Counted from the stretch's first letter, positions 1-8,497 are shown. The stretch: DNA of 64,000 bases from Streptomyces collinus (GCF_031348265.1 NZ_CP133771.1:7874001-7938000), one strand, 5' to 3'. A program made the numbers and translations. The notes: a model not told the origin generated them from the sequence alone.

Positions 1-298
1 GGGCCGATTCGGCGCAGACCACGGCGTCCCAGCGGTCGAGCATGGTCTGGAGCGCGACCACGTTCGCGCCGGTGCCGTTGAAGACCGGGTACGTGTGCGC
101 GGTGGGGCCGAAGTGGCCGCGCACCACTTCCTGGAGGCGCTCGGTGTAGACATCGGCGCCGTAGCTGACCTGGTGGCCGCCGTTGGCCAGGGCGATCGCG
201 GCAAGGATCTCGGGGTGTACACCCGCGTAGTTGTCGCTGGCGAAGCCGCGCTCGTCCGGGTCGTGTCGTCGCTTCAGGATCATGGTGCGCTCGCTCAC
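1..298 (-). CDS. Low-specificity L-threonine aldolase-like PLP enzyme (N-terminal part, cut by window edge)
   Basis: Only the first 99 or so codons are visible. The protein begins GTG-encoded MSERTMILKRR and then shows the threonine aldolase N-terminus: SDNYAGVHPEIL, NGGHQVSYGADVYTERLQ and FNGTGANV. These build the PLP-binding pocket of the fold-type I aldolase/beta-eliminating lyase family, which splits threonine into glycine and acetaldehyde or makes beta-hydroxy amino acids in reverse. The catalytic lysine lies outside the window. An internal ATG at 283 is an alternative start. It lies 57 bp after the MFS gene on the same strand, so it is probably the last visible cistron of the hydrazine-type operon. 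It could supply glycine for N-N bond formation, which is inference. Confidence 0.8.
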   Translation of the reverse strand, partial: MSERTMILKRRHDPDERGFASDNYAGVHPEILAAIALANGGHQVSYGADVYTERLQEVVRGHFGPTAHTYPVFNGTGANVVALQTMLDRWDAVVCAESA

Positions 299-355
299 TT
301 GGTTCGGTCGTAGGGGTGTGACACATGTGGTCCGGACGGGCTCCGGCCGGTCCGC

Positions 356-1648
356 TCAGGCCGGTGCCGGCTCCGTCCGCGCGCGGGCCTTCTCCAGGCC
401 GCGCACCAGCGGCGGCGCGGCGAGCCCGAGCAGGGCGAAGAGCGCCGCGAGGACCAGCCAGCCGGTCCCCGCCGCGCCGACGACCAGGGAGGTCATCAGC
501 CACGGCCCGGCGAACTGCTGGAACCCGCGCCCGAGGGAGAACACCGCCTGGTACTCCCCCTGCCGGCCCGCCGGGGCGAGCCCGAAGGACAGGCCCCAGC
601 TCGCCGACGCCTGGTACAGCTCGCCGAGGACGAGCACCAGCGCGCCGCCCAGCAGGGCCGCGCTGTCCAGGAGCGCGCCGTGCCCCCCGCTCACCGCGAA
701 GACCAGGCAGGACGCCCCCAGCGCCCACCCCGCCCAGCGCAGCATACGTGCCGCTCCCGCCGGGGTACGCGCGCCCTTGCTGACCGTGACCTGGAACAAC
801 AGCACCAGGACGGTGTCCAGGATCAGCAGCCCCGACACCAGCAGCGCGGGTGCGTCGGTGCCGGTGACGATCCACAGCGGCAGACCGACCGTCAGCAGCG
901 GGTGGTACAGCTCCAGAGCGCCGCACACCAGTGCGACCGCCACATAGCGCACGTCCCGCAGCGCGGCGCTGCGCAGCACCCCGCCCGGCGCCTCGGCGGC
1001 GGGGGCGGCGGCGGTGGCCCGGGGTCCGGCGCCCGCGGGCAGCCGCATCCCGAGCAGCACGGCGACGGAGACCAGCTGGAGGGCGGCGTTGGCGAGGACC
1101 GTGGCGTACAGGGCGGTCGAGGTGCCGGCCGCGATGGCGGCTCCGGCCAGCGCGGCGCCGCCGAGGAAGCCCAGGTTGAACAGGCTGCGCATCTGCGCGC
1201 TCACCCTGACCCGCTCCGCCTCGCCCACCAGCGCGTCGGTGAGCGACGCCTGGAGCGCGCCCGCCGAGGTCTCCAGAACCGCGATGGCACAGGCGACCGC
1301 GAGGAACGCGGCGAAGCCGTCCACCAGGCAGTACGCGGTGAAGCCGACGGCCGCGAGCAGGAAGTTGGCGGTGAGCACCCGGCCCGCGCCGAGCCGGTCC
1401 GCGAGCCGGCCGATGGGCACGGTGCAGAGCAGACCGCAGAGCCCGGCGACCGACAGGGCGAGGCCCACGCGCTGGGCGGGGATGCCGATGGTCCGGGTGA
1501 AGAACACGGCGCTGGAGGTGAGGAACACCCCGAGCCCCAGGGACTGGATGAGGGTCAGGACGCCGAGTCTGCGCGCGTTCCCGGCGGCCGGAAGGGTCTC
1601 CCGGAACCAGGCGCGCAGCACGGCGCCGTACCGGCGTTCCTCAGCCAC
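356..1648 (-). CDS. MFS transporter, probable product exporter
   Basis: A 430-residue, strongly hydrophobic protein with about 12 membrane spans and the major facilitator loop signature near residues 80-90 (PIGRLADRLGAGRVL). The length is normal for 12-span drug-type MFS proteins in the cytoplasmic membrane. The GTG start overlaps the end of the upstream ATP-grasp gene by 8 bp, so the two are translationally coupled. Its place inside a biosynthetic operon suggests it exports the operon's product or gives self-resistance. No substrate can be read from the sequence. Confidence 0.85.
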   Translation of the reverse strand: MAEERRYGAVLRAWFRETLPAAGNARRLGVLTLIQSLGLGVFLTSSAVFFTRTIGIPAQRVGLALSVAGLCGLLCTVPIGRLADRLGAGRVLTANFLLAAVGFTAYCLVDGFAAFLAVACAIAVLETSAGALQASLTDALVGEAERVRVSAQMRSLFNLGFLGGAALAGAAIAAGTSTALYATVLANAALQLVSVAVLLGMRLPAGAGPRATAAAPAAEAPGGVLRSAALRDVRYVAVALVCGALELYHPLLTVGLPLWIVTGTDAPALLVSGLLILDTVLVLLFQVTVSKGARTPAGAARMLRWAGWALGASCLVFAVSGGHGALLDSAALLGGALVLVLGELYQASASWGLSFGLAPAGRQGEYQAVFSLGRGFQQFAGPWLMTSLVVGAAGTGWLVLAALFALLGLAAPPLVRGLEKARARTEPAPA

Positions 1649-2888
1649 GCGGCTCAGCTCCCTCGGCTCGCTCGGTCCGCAGCCCGTACACCTCCATCGC
1701 GGTGTGCACGGCGGCGCGCACCCCGGCGGCGCTCCGCCCCCGGAACCGGAAGATCCCGCAGCCCTCGTCGTAACTGCCGGGCCCGGTCATGATCTGGCCG
1801 ATCGCGGGCAGTTCCTCGTGGTAGACCTCGGGGACGGCCGACTTGGGCGAGGTGCGCGCGACGACCCGTCCGGGCAGCTCGCGCGGAGCGGGGTAGATGA
1901 GCCAGCCGCCGGCCCGGGGCCCGACCGGTTCGGACGGCTGCCACAGCGGGGGCAGGCCCAGGGCCGCCCGGAACGCCTCGGCGAACAGGTCGATGCCGTA
2001 GAGGTCGACGTGCAGGAACGGCACCTGCGCGCCGCCCGGCCGCAGCCCGACCTCCAGGAACACCAGCTCGCCTCCCGGACGCCGGATCGCCTCCAGGTGG
2101 AACGCGCCGTCGCGCAGTCCGAGCGCCCGCAGACAGCGGTCGGCGAACGTGATGAGCTCGTCGCGCTCGGGACCCGGGTCGAGCAGGACCGAGCCGAGCG
2201 GGCGGCCGTGCGCGTAGTCCAGGCAGGTGTGGACGTACTGGGAAGCGGTGACGAAGTGGAGGCGGCCGGAGCGGCGGACGCCGTCGACGTGGAAGATGTC
2301 CCCTTCGACGTACTCCTCGCACTCGTACGCCTCGGGGTCCACGCCCACGAGCGCGTCGCGCAGTTCGTCGGTGCTGCGGACGACCGTGACTCCCTGGGAG
2401 CCCGCCTCGGCGCGCGGCTTGAGGACCAGCGGCAGACCGCCGAGGGCGTCGACGACCGCCTCCGCCGAGGGGGCGTCGTCGAGGCGCAGGAACCGGGGAA
2501 CCCGCAGTCCCGCTGCGCCCACCGCGCTCTTCATCGCGGGCTTGTCCTTGAACCGCTCGACGAGGTCGAGACCGTAGCCGCCGGGGACGCCGAGTGCGGC
2601 CGAGAGCCGGGCGGCCGTCAGGATGTCGTACTCGGACTGGCCGAAGACGGCCTCGGGCGTGCCGTGCCGGTCCGCGATCTCCCGTACGAGGGGCAGCAGG
2701 TCGTCGTGGGCGAGGCTGTCGCGCACATGGACCTCGGTCGCCCCGTCCTGGTCGAGCGCGGGCAGCCCGCCGGGCGTGGTGAGGTACACCGTCCGGCAGG
2801 GGTGGCCGTCGAGGAAACGGTGGTATTCGCCGAACTCGTCGCCGGAGCGGTTGAGGACGACGTACAGCGGGGTGGTCCGGTCGGTCAC
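1641..2888 (-). CDS. ATP-grasp ligase of the hydrazine-type operon (second ligase)
   Basis: A 415-residue protein with the ATP-grasp layout. A pre-ATP-grasp domain comes first, then the ATP-binding lysine region (LPLVLKPRAEAGSQGV, about residue 140-155), then the metal-binding end of the fold (FHLEAIRRPGGELVFLEVGLRPGG), with the Glu and Arg/Asn-like positions expected for Mg-ATP. Family members join a carboxylate to an amine through an acyl-phosphate. The GTG start overlaps the MetRS-like gene by 4 bp (GTGA). With the ligase at 7235-8497 it gives the operon two amide-forming enzymes, so a short peptide containing the N-N building block is plausible. The substrates are unknown. Confidence 0.82.
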   Translation of the reverse strand: MTDRTTPLYVVLNRSGDEFGEYHRFLDGHPCRTVYLTTPGGLPALDQDGATEVHVRDSLAHDDLLPLVREIADRHGTPEAVFGQSEYDILTAARLSAALGVPGGYGLDLVERFKDKPAMKSAVGAAGLRVPRFLRLDDAPSAEAVVDALGGLPLVLKPRAEAGSQGVTVVRSTDELRDALVGVDPEAYECEEYVEGDIFHVDGVRRSGRLHFVTASQYVHTCLDYAHGRPLGSVLLDPGPERDELITFADRCLRALGLRDGAFHLEAIRRPGGELVFLEVGLRPGGAQVPFLHVDLYGIDLFAEAFRAALGLPPLWQPSEPVGPRAGGWLIYPAPRELPGRVVARTSPKSAVPEVYHEELPAIGQIMTGPGSYDEGCGIFRFRGRSAAGVRAAVHTAMEVYGLRTERAEGAEPRG

Positions 2889-4516
2889 GTGTCCGCTCCC
2901 GGTCGCAGGGTGTCGGGCAGGCAGGCATCCAGATCGGCGGCGCTCACCCGGCCGAAGCCGGGCGCGGGCCGGTCCCGGTGGGCCGGGGTCCTGGCGCGGA
3001 AGGCCGCCGCGCGAGGCTCTCCTGCGCCGCCGAGGCGCTGCCAGAGCAGCTCGGCGAGGTCCGGCATCACCGGGAACGCCAGCAGGGACAGGCCCTTGAG
3101 CCACCAGTAGGCGCCGTCCTCGGCCGCGTGGGCGACCGCGTCGTCGGCGCACCAGCGGTCGAGCGCCGCGACCGCGCGCCGGGTCGAGACACGGGCGGCG
3201 TCGAGCGCCGCGGACTGCTCGGCGAGCAGGGATTCCAGGAGCTCGGTGACGGCCGGGGCGGGCGCCTGCGGCGGCCCCTCGGGCAGTCGGCTCCAGGCGG
3301 CGTCGATCCGCTTGCCGAGGCCGTCGGCGAGCGTGCCGTTCGCGGTCCGGAGGAAGTCCGCCGTCTCGAAACTCGCCGCCCCGGACTCCAGATCGGCCCC
3401 GGCGAGGTGGTACCGGACGGTGTCCACGCCGATGGCGGGCGACGCGGCGACGTCCGCCGCCCAGATGGCGTGCCGGGCGCTGGTGGAGAACTTCCGCCCG
3501 GCCAGGCGGTAGAAGTTGTTGATCAGACACCGGTCGTACGGCTTCATGTCGCCGTGCAGCAGGCTGGTGCCGACGATCGAGACCAGGGTGGGGATCACGT
3601 TGTCGACCCCCAGGGTGGTGATGGTGGTGACCCCGGAGTCCGGGTCGAAGGCGTTCACGCCGGTGCCGGAGAGCCGGCCGTGGACGGCGCCGGCGAGGCG
3701 GGCGAACATGAAGATCCCGGCGTACGGGAAGAGGGCGCGTGGCACGTCCGGTTCGGCCGCGGGCAGCGGAAGTCCCCATGTCTGCGGGGCGCTCAGCCGT
3801 ACGGTCAGGCCGTCGCGCTCCAGAAAGCGCGCCACGGTCGCCCGGTAGCGGTCGGCGACGCCCAGGTCCACGAGCGTGGCGTCCAGGAGGTCGCGGTCCG
3901 GCAGCCGCAGGAAGAGGCTGGAGATCTCCCGCCAGGTCAGCGGCCCCTCGTCGAGCAGGGGGCGCGGCTCGACGACCGACTCGGGCAGGAAGTGCGCACT
4001 GCACTCCTCGCAGAAGTAGCTGGTGATTCCCGCACCGCACTCGGGGCAGCGGCCCTGGAGCCAGCCGCCCACCACCCAGCGGTCCGACGCCGCGCAGTGG
4101 GGCACGCGCTCGGTGCGCGTCAGCACCGCGCCCCGGGCCGTCAGCCGCTGGATCGAGGCGGCGACCTCCTGCTCGAACTGCTCGCGCCAGGGCTGCTGAT
4201 CGGGGACGATGAACGCGTCGACACCGATGCGCATGGCGGCCAAGTCGTCCTGGATGCGCTGCCCGTAGCGGGCGGCGACCTCGCCGGGCGTGGAGTCCTC
4301 GGCGTGCGCCTTGAGCGCCACGTACGACTCGTACACATCGCTGCCGGTGATCACCAGCGGCAGGTCGCCGCGGACCCGCAGATGCCGCGCGATCATGTCC
4401 GACCACAAGAAGGGGCCGCCGACGTGGCCCAGGTGCAGGGGGCCGTTGGGCGTGGCCTCGGGCGGCACCAGGAGGTAGTGCCGGGGGGTGTGCGTGTCCC
4501 CGGTCAGCAGGCTCAT
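2885..4516 (-). CDS. Stand-alone methionyl-tRNA-synthetase-like protein, candidate subunit of a split hydrazine synthetase
   Basis: A 543-residue class I aminoacyl-tRNA synthetase homologue. It keeps the HIGH-type motif HLGH (residues 28-31), a zinc knuckle Cys157/160/169/172 and a KMSKS-like KFSTS (342-346), so the adenylating site looks intact. The start is the ATG overlapping the upstream oxidase stop by 4 bp. Housekeeping MetRS is not normally placed among a lysine N-hydroxylase, a cupin and ATP-grasp genes. In s56-p1 and related pathways (family knowledge from memory) a MetRS-like domain fused to a zinc cupin couples N6-hydroxylysine to an amino acid such as glycine, forming the N-N bond. 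Here I infer that it activates the amino acid and hands it to the separate cupin. Confidence 0.83.
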   Translation of the reverse strand: MSLLTGDTHTPRHYLLVPPEATPNGPLHLGHVGGPFLWSDMIARHLRVRGDLPLVITGSDVYESYVALKAHAEDSTPGEVAARYGQRIQDDLAAMRIGVDAFIVPDQQPWREQFEQEVAASIQRLTARGAVLTRTERVPHCAASDRWVVGGWLQGRCPECGAGITSYFCEECSAHFLPESVVEPRPLLDEGPLTWREISSLFLRLPDRDLLDATLVDLGVADRYRATVARFLERDGLTVRLSAPQTWGLPLPAAEPDVPRALFPYAGIFMFARLAGAVHGRLSGTGVNAFDPDSGVTTITTLGVDNVIPTLVSIVGTSLLHGDMKPYDRCLINNFYRLAGRKFSTSARHAIWAADVAASPAIGVDTVRYHLAGADLESGAASFETADFLRTANGTLADGLGKRIDAAWSRLPEGPPQAPAPAVTELLESLLAEQSAALDAARVSTRRAVAALDRWCADDAVAHAAEDGAYWWLKGLSLLAFPVMPDLAELLWQRLGGAGEPRAAAFRARTPAHRDRPAPGFGRVSAADLDACLPDTLRPGADT

Positions 4517-5619
4517 GTTCGTGCTCTCCCGTCGAGCAGGTTCAGTGCGTCCTCGGCCATGGCCGGGGCGAGTCGGTAGCCGGAGCCGGAGCCGCCGATG
4601 GCCATGACCACGTCGTCGTCGCCGACCGTGTCCACGACCGGCAGATGGCCGGGGGTGAAGCAGTCGCTGAAGACGCGCCCGCCGAGCAGGTGCGGCAGGA
4701 ATCCCGGTACGTGCCGGGCGAGCAGGGCGCGGGCGAGTTCCCGGTCGCGGGCGTCGATGGAGAGTGGTTCGTCGGGGCCGCGGTCCCAGTCGGGCGAGGT
4801 GATGCTGAAGATCCAGTGGTCGCCGGGGCGGTGGGGCAGCAGGAAGGCGTCGGCGTCCTCCAGGACGAGTGCCGGGGCGCCCGGCGGGGGAGGCGTCATG
4901 ACGTGGAACGCCACCACCTTCTTGACCCGGGCCCCGCACTCGCGGGCCGCCGCCGCGACCGGGCCGTCGAGGACCCAGGGGCCCGGTGCGAGGACCGCCT
5001 TGGCGGCGGTGATCCGGCTGCCGTCGGCGGCGACCAGTTCGACGCGCCCGCCCCTACGGCGTACTTCGGTGACCCGGAAGCCCTCGAAGAGGGTGTTGTC
5101 CGGGTGGCCCCCGAGGACCTCGTCGAGGAGCCGGTCGGCGAGCCATCGGGGCTGACCCGCCGTCATGGGAGCGGTGGTCAGCAGGACTTGATCGTCGTCG
5201 TGCGCGAGCCCGGGGAACGTCCGGTCGAGCAGGGCCCGCTGCTCCCCGGTGAGCGGGCGGGTGGGGCCGCCGTCGGCCATGGTCGCGTCGAGCGCGGCCG
5301 TGTTCTCGCGCGCCACCAGCCAGCGGACGTCGACCGGCGCGCGTCCGGCGTCGCCGAGTCCGGCGGCGAGTTCGTCGAAGAGCGCGGTGCTGCGGGCGGC
5401 CAGAGCGCGCTGCGCCGGGTTGTGCCCCGTGGGCGTGTCGAACCCGGCCGAGTAACGCGTCGCGCCCGTTCCCCGTCCGGCGTGCGTGATCACGGCGACG
5501 CGGCGGCCCGGGTCCCGGCGCACGGCGTAGTACGCGGCGAGGGCGCCGACCGCGCCCGCGCCGACCACGGCGAGGTCGTAGGGGTGCGCCTCACCGGTCC
5601 CGGTGGTGCGCTCACTCAT
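4513..5619 (-). CDS. FAD-dependent oxidoreductase of the D-amino acid oxidase/glycine oxidase family
   Basis: A 368-residue protein with an N-terminal dinucleotide-binding motif VVGAGAVG (about residues 17-24) and a C-terminal FAD-contact segment IGGSGSGYRLAPAMAEDALNLL, as in DAO-type flavoenzymes. It overlaps the cupin gene by 8 bp and the MetRS-like gene by 4 bp, so it sits between the two halves of the proposed hydrazine synthetase. In triacsin and s56-p1 type pathways a flavin oxidase of this kind acts on the N6-substituted lysine hydrazine adduct and releases a hydrazino acid. That role fits here but rests on context. A plain amino-acid oxidase of other specificity is the alternative. 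Confidence 0.82.
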   Translation of the reverse strand: MSERTTGTGEAHPYDLAVVGAGAVGALAAYYAVRRDPGRRVAVITHAGRGTGATRYSAGFDTPTGHNPAQRALAARSTALFDELAAGLGDAGRAPVDVRWLVARENTAALDATMADGGPTRPLTGEQRALLDRTFPGLAHDDDQVLLTTAPMTAGQPRWLADRLLDEVLGGHPDNTLFEGFRVTEVRRRGGRVELVAADGSRITAAKAVLAPGPWVLDGPVAAAARECGARVKKVVAFHVMTPPPPGAPALVLEDADAFLLPHRPGDHWIFSITSPDWDRGPDEPLSIDARDRELARALLARHVPGFLPHLLGGRVFSDCFTPGHLPVVDTVGDDDVVMAIGGSGSGYRLAPAMAEDALNLLDGRART

Positions 5620-5989
5620 CGGTCGCCGACCACCAGAAGGAGTAGATGACCAGTTCCTCGCCCTGGTCGGCGAAGATCTCGTGGACGGCCTGCGAGGCGA
5701 AGCCCACCAGGGAGCCGGGCTCGACGAGCGACCGTTCGCCGTCCACCTCCAGGGTGCCGGATCCGGTGTGGACCAGCCAGATCTCCTGGACCGCGTGCTG
5801 GTCGGGCGAGCTGGTCCCGCCCGGCGGCACGGTGAAACGGGCCGCCTTGAACGGCACCTGGGGGAAGACCGAACGGACGAAGTCCGCCTCCGCGACGGTC
5901 ACTCCGTCCGGTTCCACCTCGGTCGGCCCGAAGGGGACCAGAACGCCGACCGCCTCGGCCTGGAACTGCGGGACCTGACGAGCGGTCAT
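5612..5989 (-). CDS. Small single-domain cupin, candidate zinc cupin subunit of a split hydrazine synthetase
   Basis: A 125-residue single cupin barrel. The metal-binding positions are visible: Asp63, His65 and Glu69 in PDQHAVQEIW (motif 1) and His103 in SQAVHEIF (motif 2). The start ATG overlaps the stop of the lysine N-hydroxylase by 4 bp, so it should be made together with that enzyme. In hydrazine synthetases the cupin domain binds zinc and rearranges the ester of N6-hydroxylysine into the N-N bonded product; there it is fused to a MetRS-like domain. The separate form here, with the MetRS-like partner two genes downstream, is unusual. Other small cupins can be isomerases or regulators, so the role depends on context. 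Confidence 0.82.
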   Translation of the reverse strand: MTARQVPQFQAEAVGVLVPFGPTEVEPDGVTVAEADFVRSVFPQVPFKAARFTVPPGGTSSPDQHAVQEIWLVHTGSGTLEVDGERSLVEPGSLVGFASQAVHEIFADQGEELVIYSFWWSATDE

Positions 5990-7218
5990 ACCGGATACCT
6001 CGTTTCACCGAGCATGCTGTTGAGGATGACCGCGCTGCGCCAGGCGAGCAGGCTGAGATTGGGATCGGCGACGCCCCAGGAGTGCCGGGCGCCGTTCTGG
6101 AGGTAGATCCTGTTCTCCGCGGGCCCGTCCCATGCGACCGAGAAGTCGTCGCCGACGACGAGCATCCCGCCGTCCCGCCGCAGCCGGGCGTCGAGCGGAG
6201 CCATGAAGTCCGGCAGCGCGTAGGCGTATCCGGTGCTCAGGATCACGATGTCGGCGGCGAGCACGGCGGGTGCGTCGTCCGGGCCCGAGGACTCGACGGC
6301 GAGCTTCCATTCGCCGGGGCCACCTTCGACCGCGGTGACCGCGCAGTCCGCGAGGAAGCGCAGCCTGCCGGGGTTGTTCTCGATGAACTCGTCGCGGTAG
6401 CTCAACCGGTAGATGTCCTGGAGGACTTGGAGGTCGATGCCGTCGCTGGTGTACCTCTGCTGCTCCAGGAGCCGGGCCTTGTGGCCGGAGGGCAGTGCGT
6501 GGAAGCGGCGTACGTAGTCGGGCGTGTAGAGGTCGTTGGCGAACGGCGAGTCGTCCATCGGCAGGAACGACGAGCGCCGGCTGACCCAGGTGATGCTCTC
6601 GGGGGCCGCACCGGCCGCCAGGTGGCGCACGATCTCCGCGCCGCTCTGGCCACCGCCGACCACGACGACCCGCCGCCCGGTCACCTCCGGGGCCCGCAGT
6701 AAGAACTCCCCGGAATGGAAGACGGTGGGGCCGAGTAAGGGACGGAACGGCTCGGGGACGGACGGGGTGAGCCCGGTACCGAGCACGAGATGACGTGCCG
6801 TCACTTCCTGTTCGACGGTGCGGAGATGGAAGGCCCCGTCGTGGAAGTCCACGCTGTGCACGTCCGCCCCGAAGGTCAGGCTCGGCAGCCGCCCGGCGAC
6901 CCACTGGAGGTACTGGTTGAACTCGGCGCGCAGGACGGCCGGGAAGTCCGCGGCCAGGAACCGGTAGAGCCGGCCCTCACTCGCCAGGAACGACAGGAAC
7001 GAGAAGGGACTGGTCGGATCGACCAGCGTCACCAGGTCCTTCAGCAGCGAGACCTGGAGAGTGGCCTCGGGCAGCAGCAGTCCGGGGTGCCAGGAGAAAC
7101 TCTCACGGCGTTCCAGGTGGGCACCGCGCAGCCCTTCGACCGGATGCGCGAGCGCGGCGAGGCTCATGTTCGCGGGGCCGACGCCGACGGCCGCGTAGTC
7201 GAGTATGGGTGCGTTCAT
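5986..7218 (-). CDS. L-lysine N6-hydroxylase-like flavin monooxygenase (IucD/SidA/PvdA family)
   Basis: A 410-residue N-hydroxylating monooxygenase. It has the FAD motif GVGPANMSL (residues 12-20), the substrate-loop block SFSWHPGLLL and LLKDLVTLVDPTSPFSF, the NADPH motif VVVVGGGQSGAEI, and the C-terminal NLSLLAWRSAVILNSM. These fit lysine/ornithine N-hydroxylases, which use FAD, NADPH and oxygen. No NRPS-independent siderophore synthetase lies beside it, so hydroxamate siderophore synthesis is less likely than feeding N6-hydroxylysine to N-N bond formation. The ATG at 7218 was chosen because an open reading frame upstream of it overlaps the preceding gene. Two in-frame TTA codons (6700-6702, 6736-6738) suggest bldA-dependent translation. 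Confidence 0.88.
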   Translation of the reverse strand: MNAPILDYAAVGVGPANMSLAALAHPVEGLRGAHLERRESFSWHPGLLLPEATLQVSLLKDLVTLVDPTSPFSFLSFLASEGRLYRFLAADFPAVLRAEFNQYLQWVAGRLPSLTFGADVHSVDFHDGAFHLRTVEQEVTARHLVLGTGLTPSVPEPFRPLLGPTVFHSGEFLLRAPEVTGRRVVVVGGGQSGAEIVRHLAAGAAPESITWVSRRSSFLPMDDSPFANDLYTPDYVRRFHALPSGHKARLLEQQRYTSDGIDLQVLQDIYRLSYRDEFIENNPGRLRFLADCAVTAVEGGPGEWKLAVESSGPDDAPAVLAADIVILSTGYAYALPDFMAPLDARLRRDGGMLVVGDDFSVAWDGPAENRIYLQNGARHSWGVADPNLSLLAWRSAVILNSMLGETRYPV

Positions 7219-7234
7219 GATGGGAACCGCCGGA

Positions 7235-8497
7235 TCAGGCCGGGACGACGAGGTCGCCGAGCGCCTGCCAGCGGTCCAGGGCGCCCTGCGGAGAGTCGGC
7301 GGTGAACAGGGCGTGGCCGAGGCGCGAGCGGCAGTCCTCGACGCCCGGGATGGTCTCGCCCGGCGCGAAGTACACGGCGGTCTCGGTGACGTCCGGCAGG
7401 GCCTCCAGCTCCGGCCACCCGGTGAGCTCCCGGTACGAGGAGCGGCCCGCGGCGGAGAAGAAGCGGATACCGGCGCTCCCGGCCTGCGGCCGCGCGAAGG
7501 CACCGGCCGCCTCCAGGCCGACGCCGAGCGCGGTGGCGACGGCCACCCTGGGCAGGCTGACGCCGGTCACGAGCCGCAACAGCTCCACGATCCGGTCGCC
7601 CGGCAGCCGGGCGCCGATCTCGATGAGCACCGGACCGTCGGCGCTCAGGCGCAGTTCGCAGTGGAAGGGGCCGCTGGTGATGCCGACGGCGCGGACGACG
7701 TCCCCGACGTACGCCTCGACGTTCTTCAGGGTGGCGTCGTCGACGAGCGCCGGGGTGAGGTGGCCCAGCTCCACGAAGTCGGGCTCGGGGCCGAGCAGCG
7801 TGCGGCTGAGGGCGACGACGGTGACCTCGCCGCTCTCCAGGACATAGCCGTCGGCGCTGAACTCGGGGCCCTGCACGTACTCTTCGACGAGCACCCGGTG
7901 CTCGTGCAGTTTGCCCATGTCGGGCTCCGGGTCGGTCACGAGCCGCTGGAACGCGGCGGTGAGCTGGTCGAGGTCGTCGGCGCGGCTGACGTGGATGCTG
8001 CCGGAGCAGGCGACCGGCTTCAACACGCAGGGGAAGCCCACCCGTTCGGCCGCGGCGCGCAGTTCGGCGTCGGTGGTCGCCTGGGCGAAGCGCGGGGTGC
8101 GCAGCCCGGCCTCCGCCACGGCGGCTCGCATGACGCTCTTGTCCCGGACCCGGTCGACGGTTGCCACGGGCAGGCCGGGCAGGTCCAGTGCCGCGGCGAC
8201 GCGCGCGGTCGCCGTCACATAGATGTCGGAGCCCGGCAGCACCGCCTCGAACGGCTCGGCCCGGTGCAGTTCGAGCACGGCCGCTTCGAGGGCGGCCTGA
8301 TCGTTGGTCTCCACCGTCAGGACCGAGTCGGCCGCCGCGCGCACCGCGTCGGAGAGCCGGCGGTCGCCGGAGTCGGCGGTGGCGACGACGACCCGCAGTC
8401 CCATCTCGGCCGCGACGCCGATCAGGGTGGCACCTCCGGAGGAGGCGGGTTCGACCACCAGGACGCGGGCAGGACGAAGTGCATCTGTGTGCGGCAA
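7235..8497 (-). CDS. ATP-grasp ligase, first gene of the hydrazine-type operon
   Basis: A 420-residue ATP-grasp enzyme with pre-ATP-grasp domain (RVLVVEPASSGG), the ATP lysine region FPCVLKPVACSGSIHV, VLVEEYVQGPEFSADG and the metal-site region PFHCELRLSADGPVLIEIGARLPGD (cited in parts). This layout resembles L-amino acid ligases and carnosine-synthase-like enzymes that join amino acids via acyl-phosphates. I take the TTG at 8497 as start: a GGGGGA ribosome site lies 7 nt upstream and no ATG or GTG is as well placed. It heads the operon; the lysine hydroxylase follows after 16 bp. It probably condenses the hydrazino acid with an amino acid, which is inference. Confidence 0.82.
   Translation of the reverse strand: MPHTDALRPARVLVVEPASSGGATLIGVAAEMGLRVVVATADSGDRRLSDAVRAAADSVLTVETNDQAALEAAVLELHRAEPFEAVLPGSDIYVTATARVAAALDLPGLPVATVDRVRDKSVMRAAVAEAGLRTPRFAQATTDAELRAAAERVGFPCVLKPVACSGSIHVSRADDLDQLTAAFQRLVTDPEPDMGKLHEHRVLVEEYVQGPEFSADGYVLESGEVTVVALSRTLLGPEPDFVELGHLTPALVDDATLKNVEAYVGDVVRAVGITSGPFHCELRLSADGPVLIEIGARLPGDRIVELLRLVTGVSLPRVAVATALGVGLEAAGAFARPQAGSAGIRFFSAAGRSSYRELTGWPELEALPDVTETAVYFAPGETIPGVEDCRSRLGHALFTADSPQGALDRWQALGDLVVPA

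Noticed and set aside
2885..4516. Housekeeping methionyl-tRNA synthetase
   Set aside because: The protein is inside a biosynthetic operon with 4-bp overlaps to an oxidase and a ligase. Its context and overall divergence favour a paralogue with another job.
5986..7218. Hydroxamate siderophore cluster
   Set aside because: No IucA/IucC-type synthetase, acyltransferase or siderophore NRPS is present. The cupin and MetRS-like genes fit N-N bond formation better.
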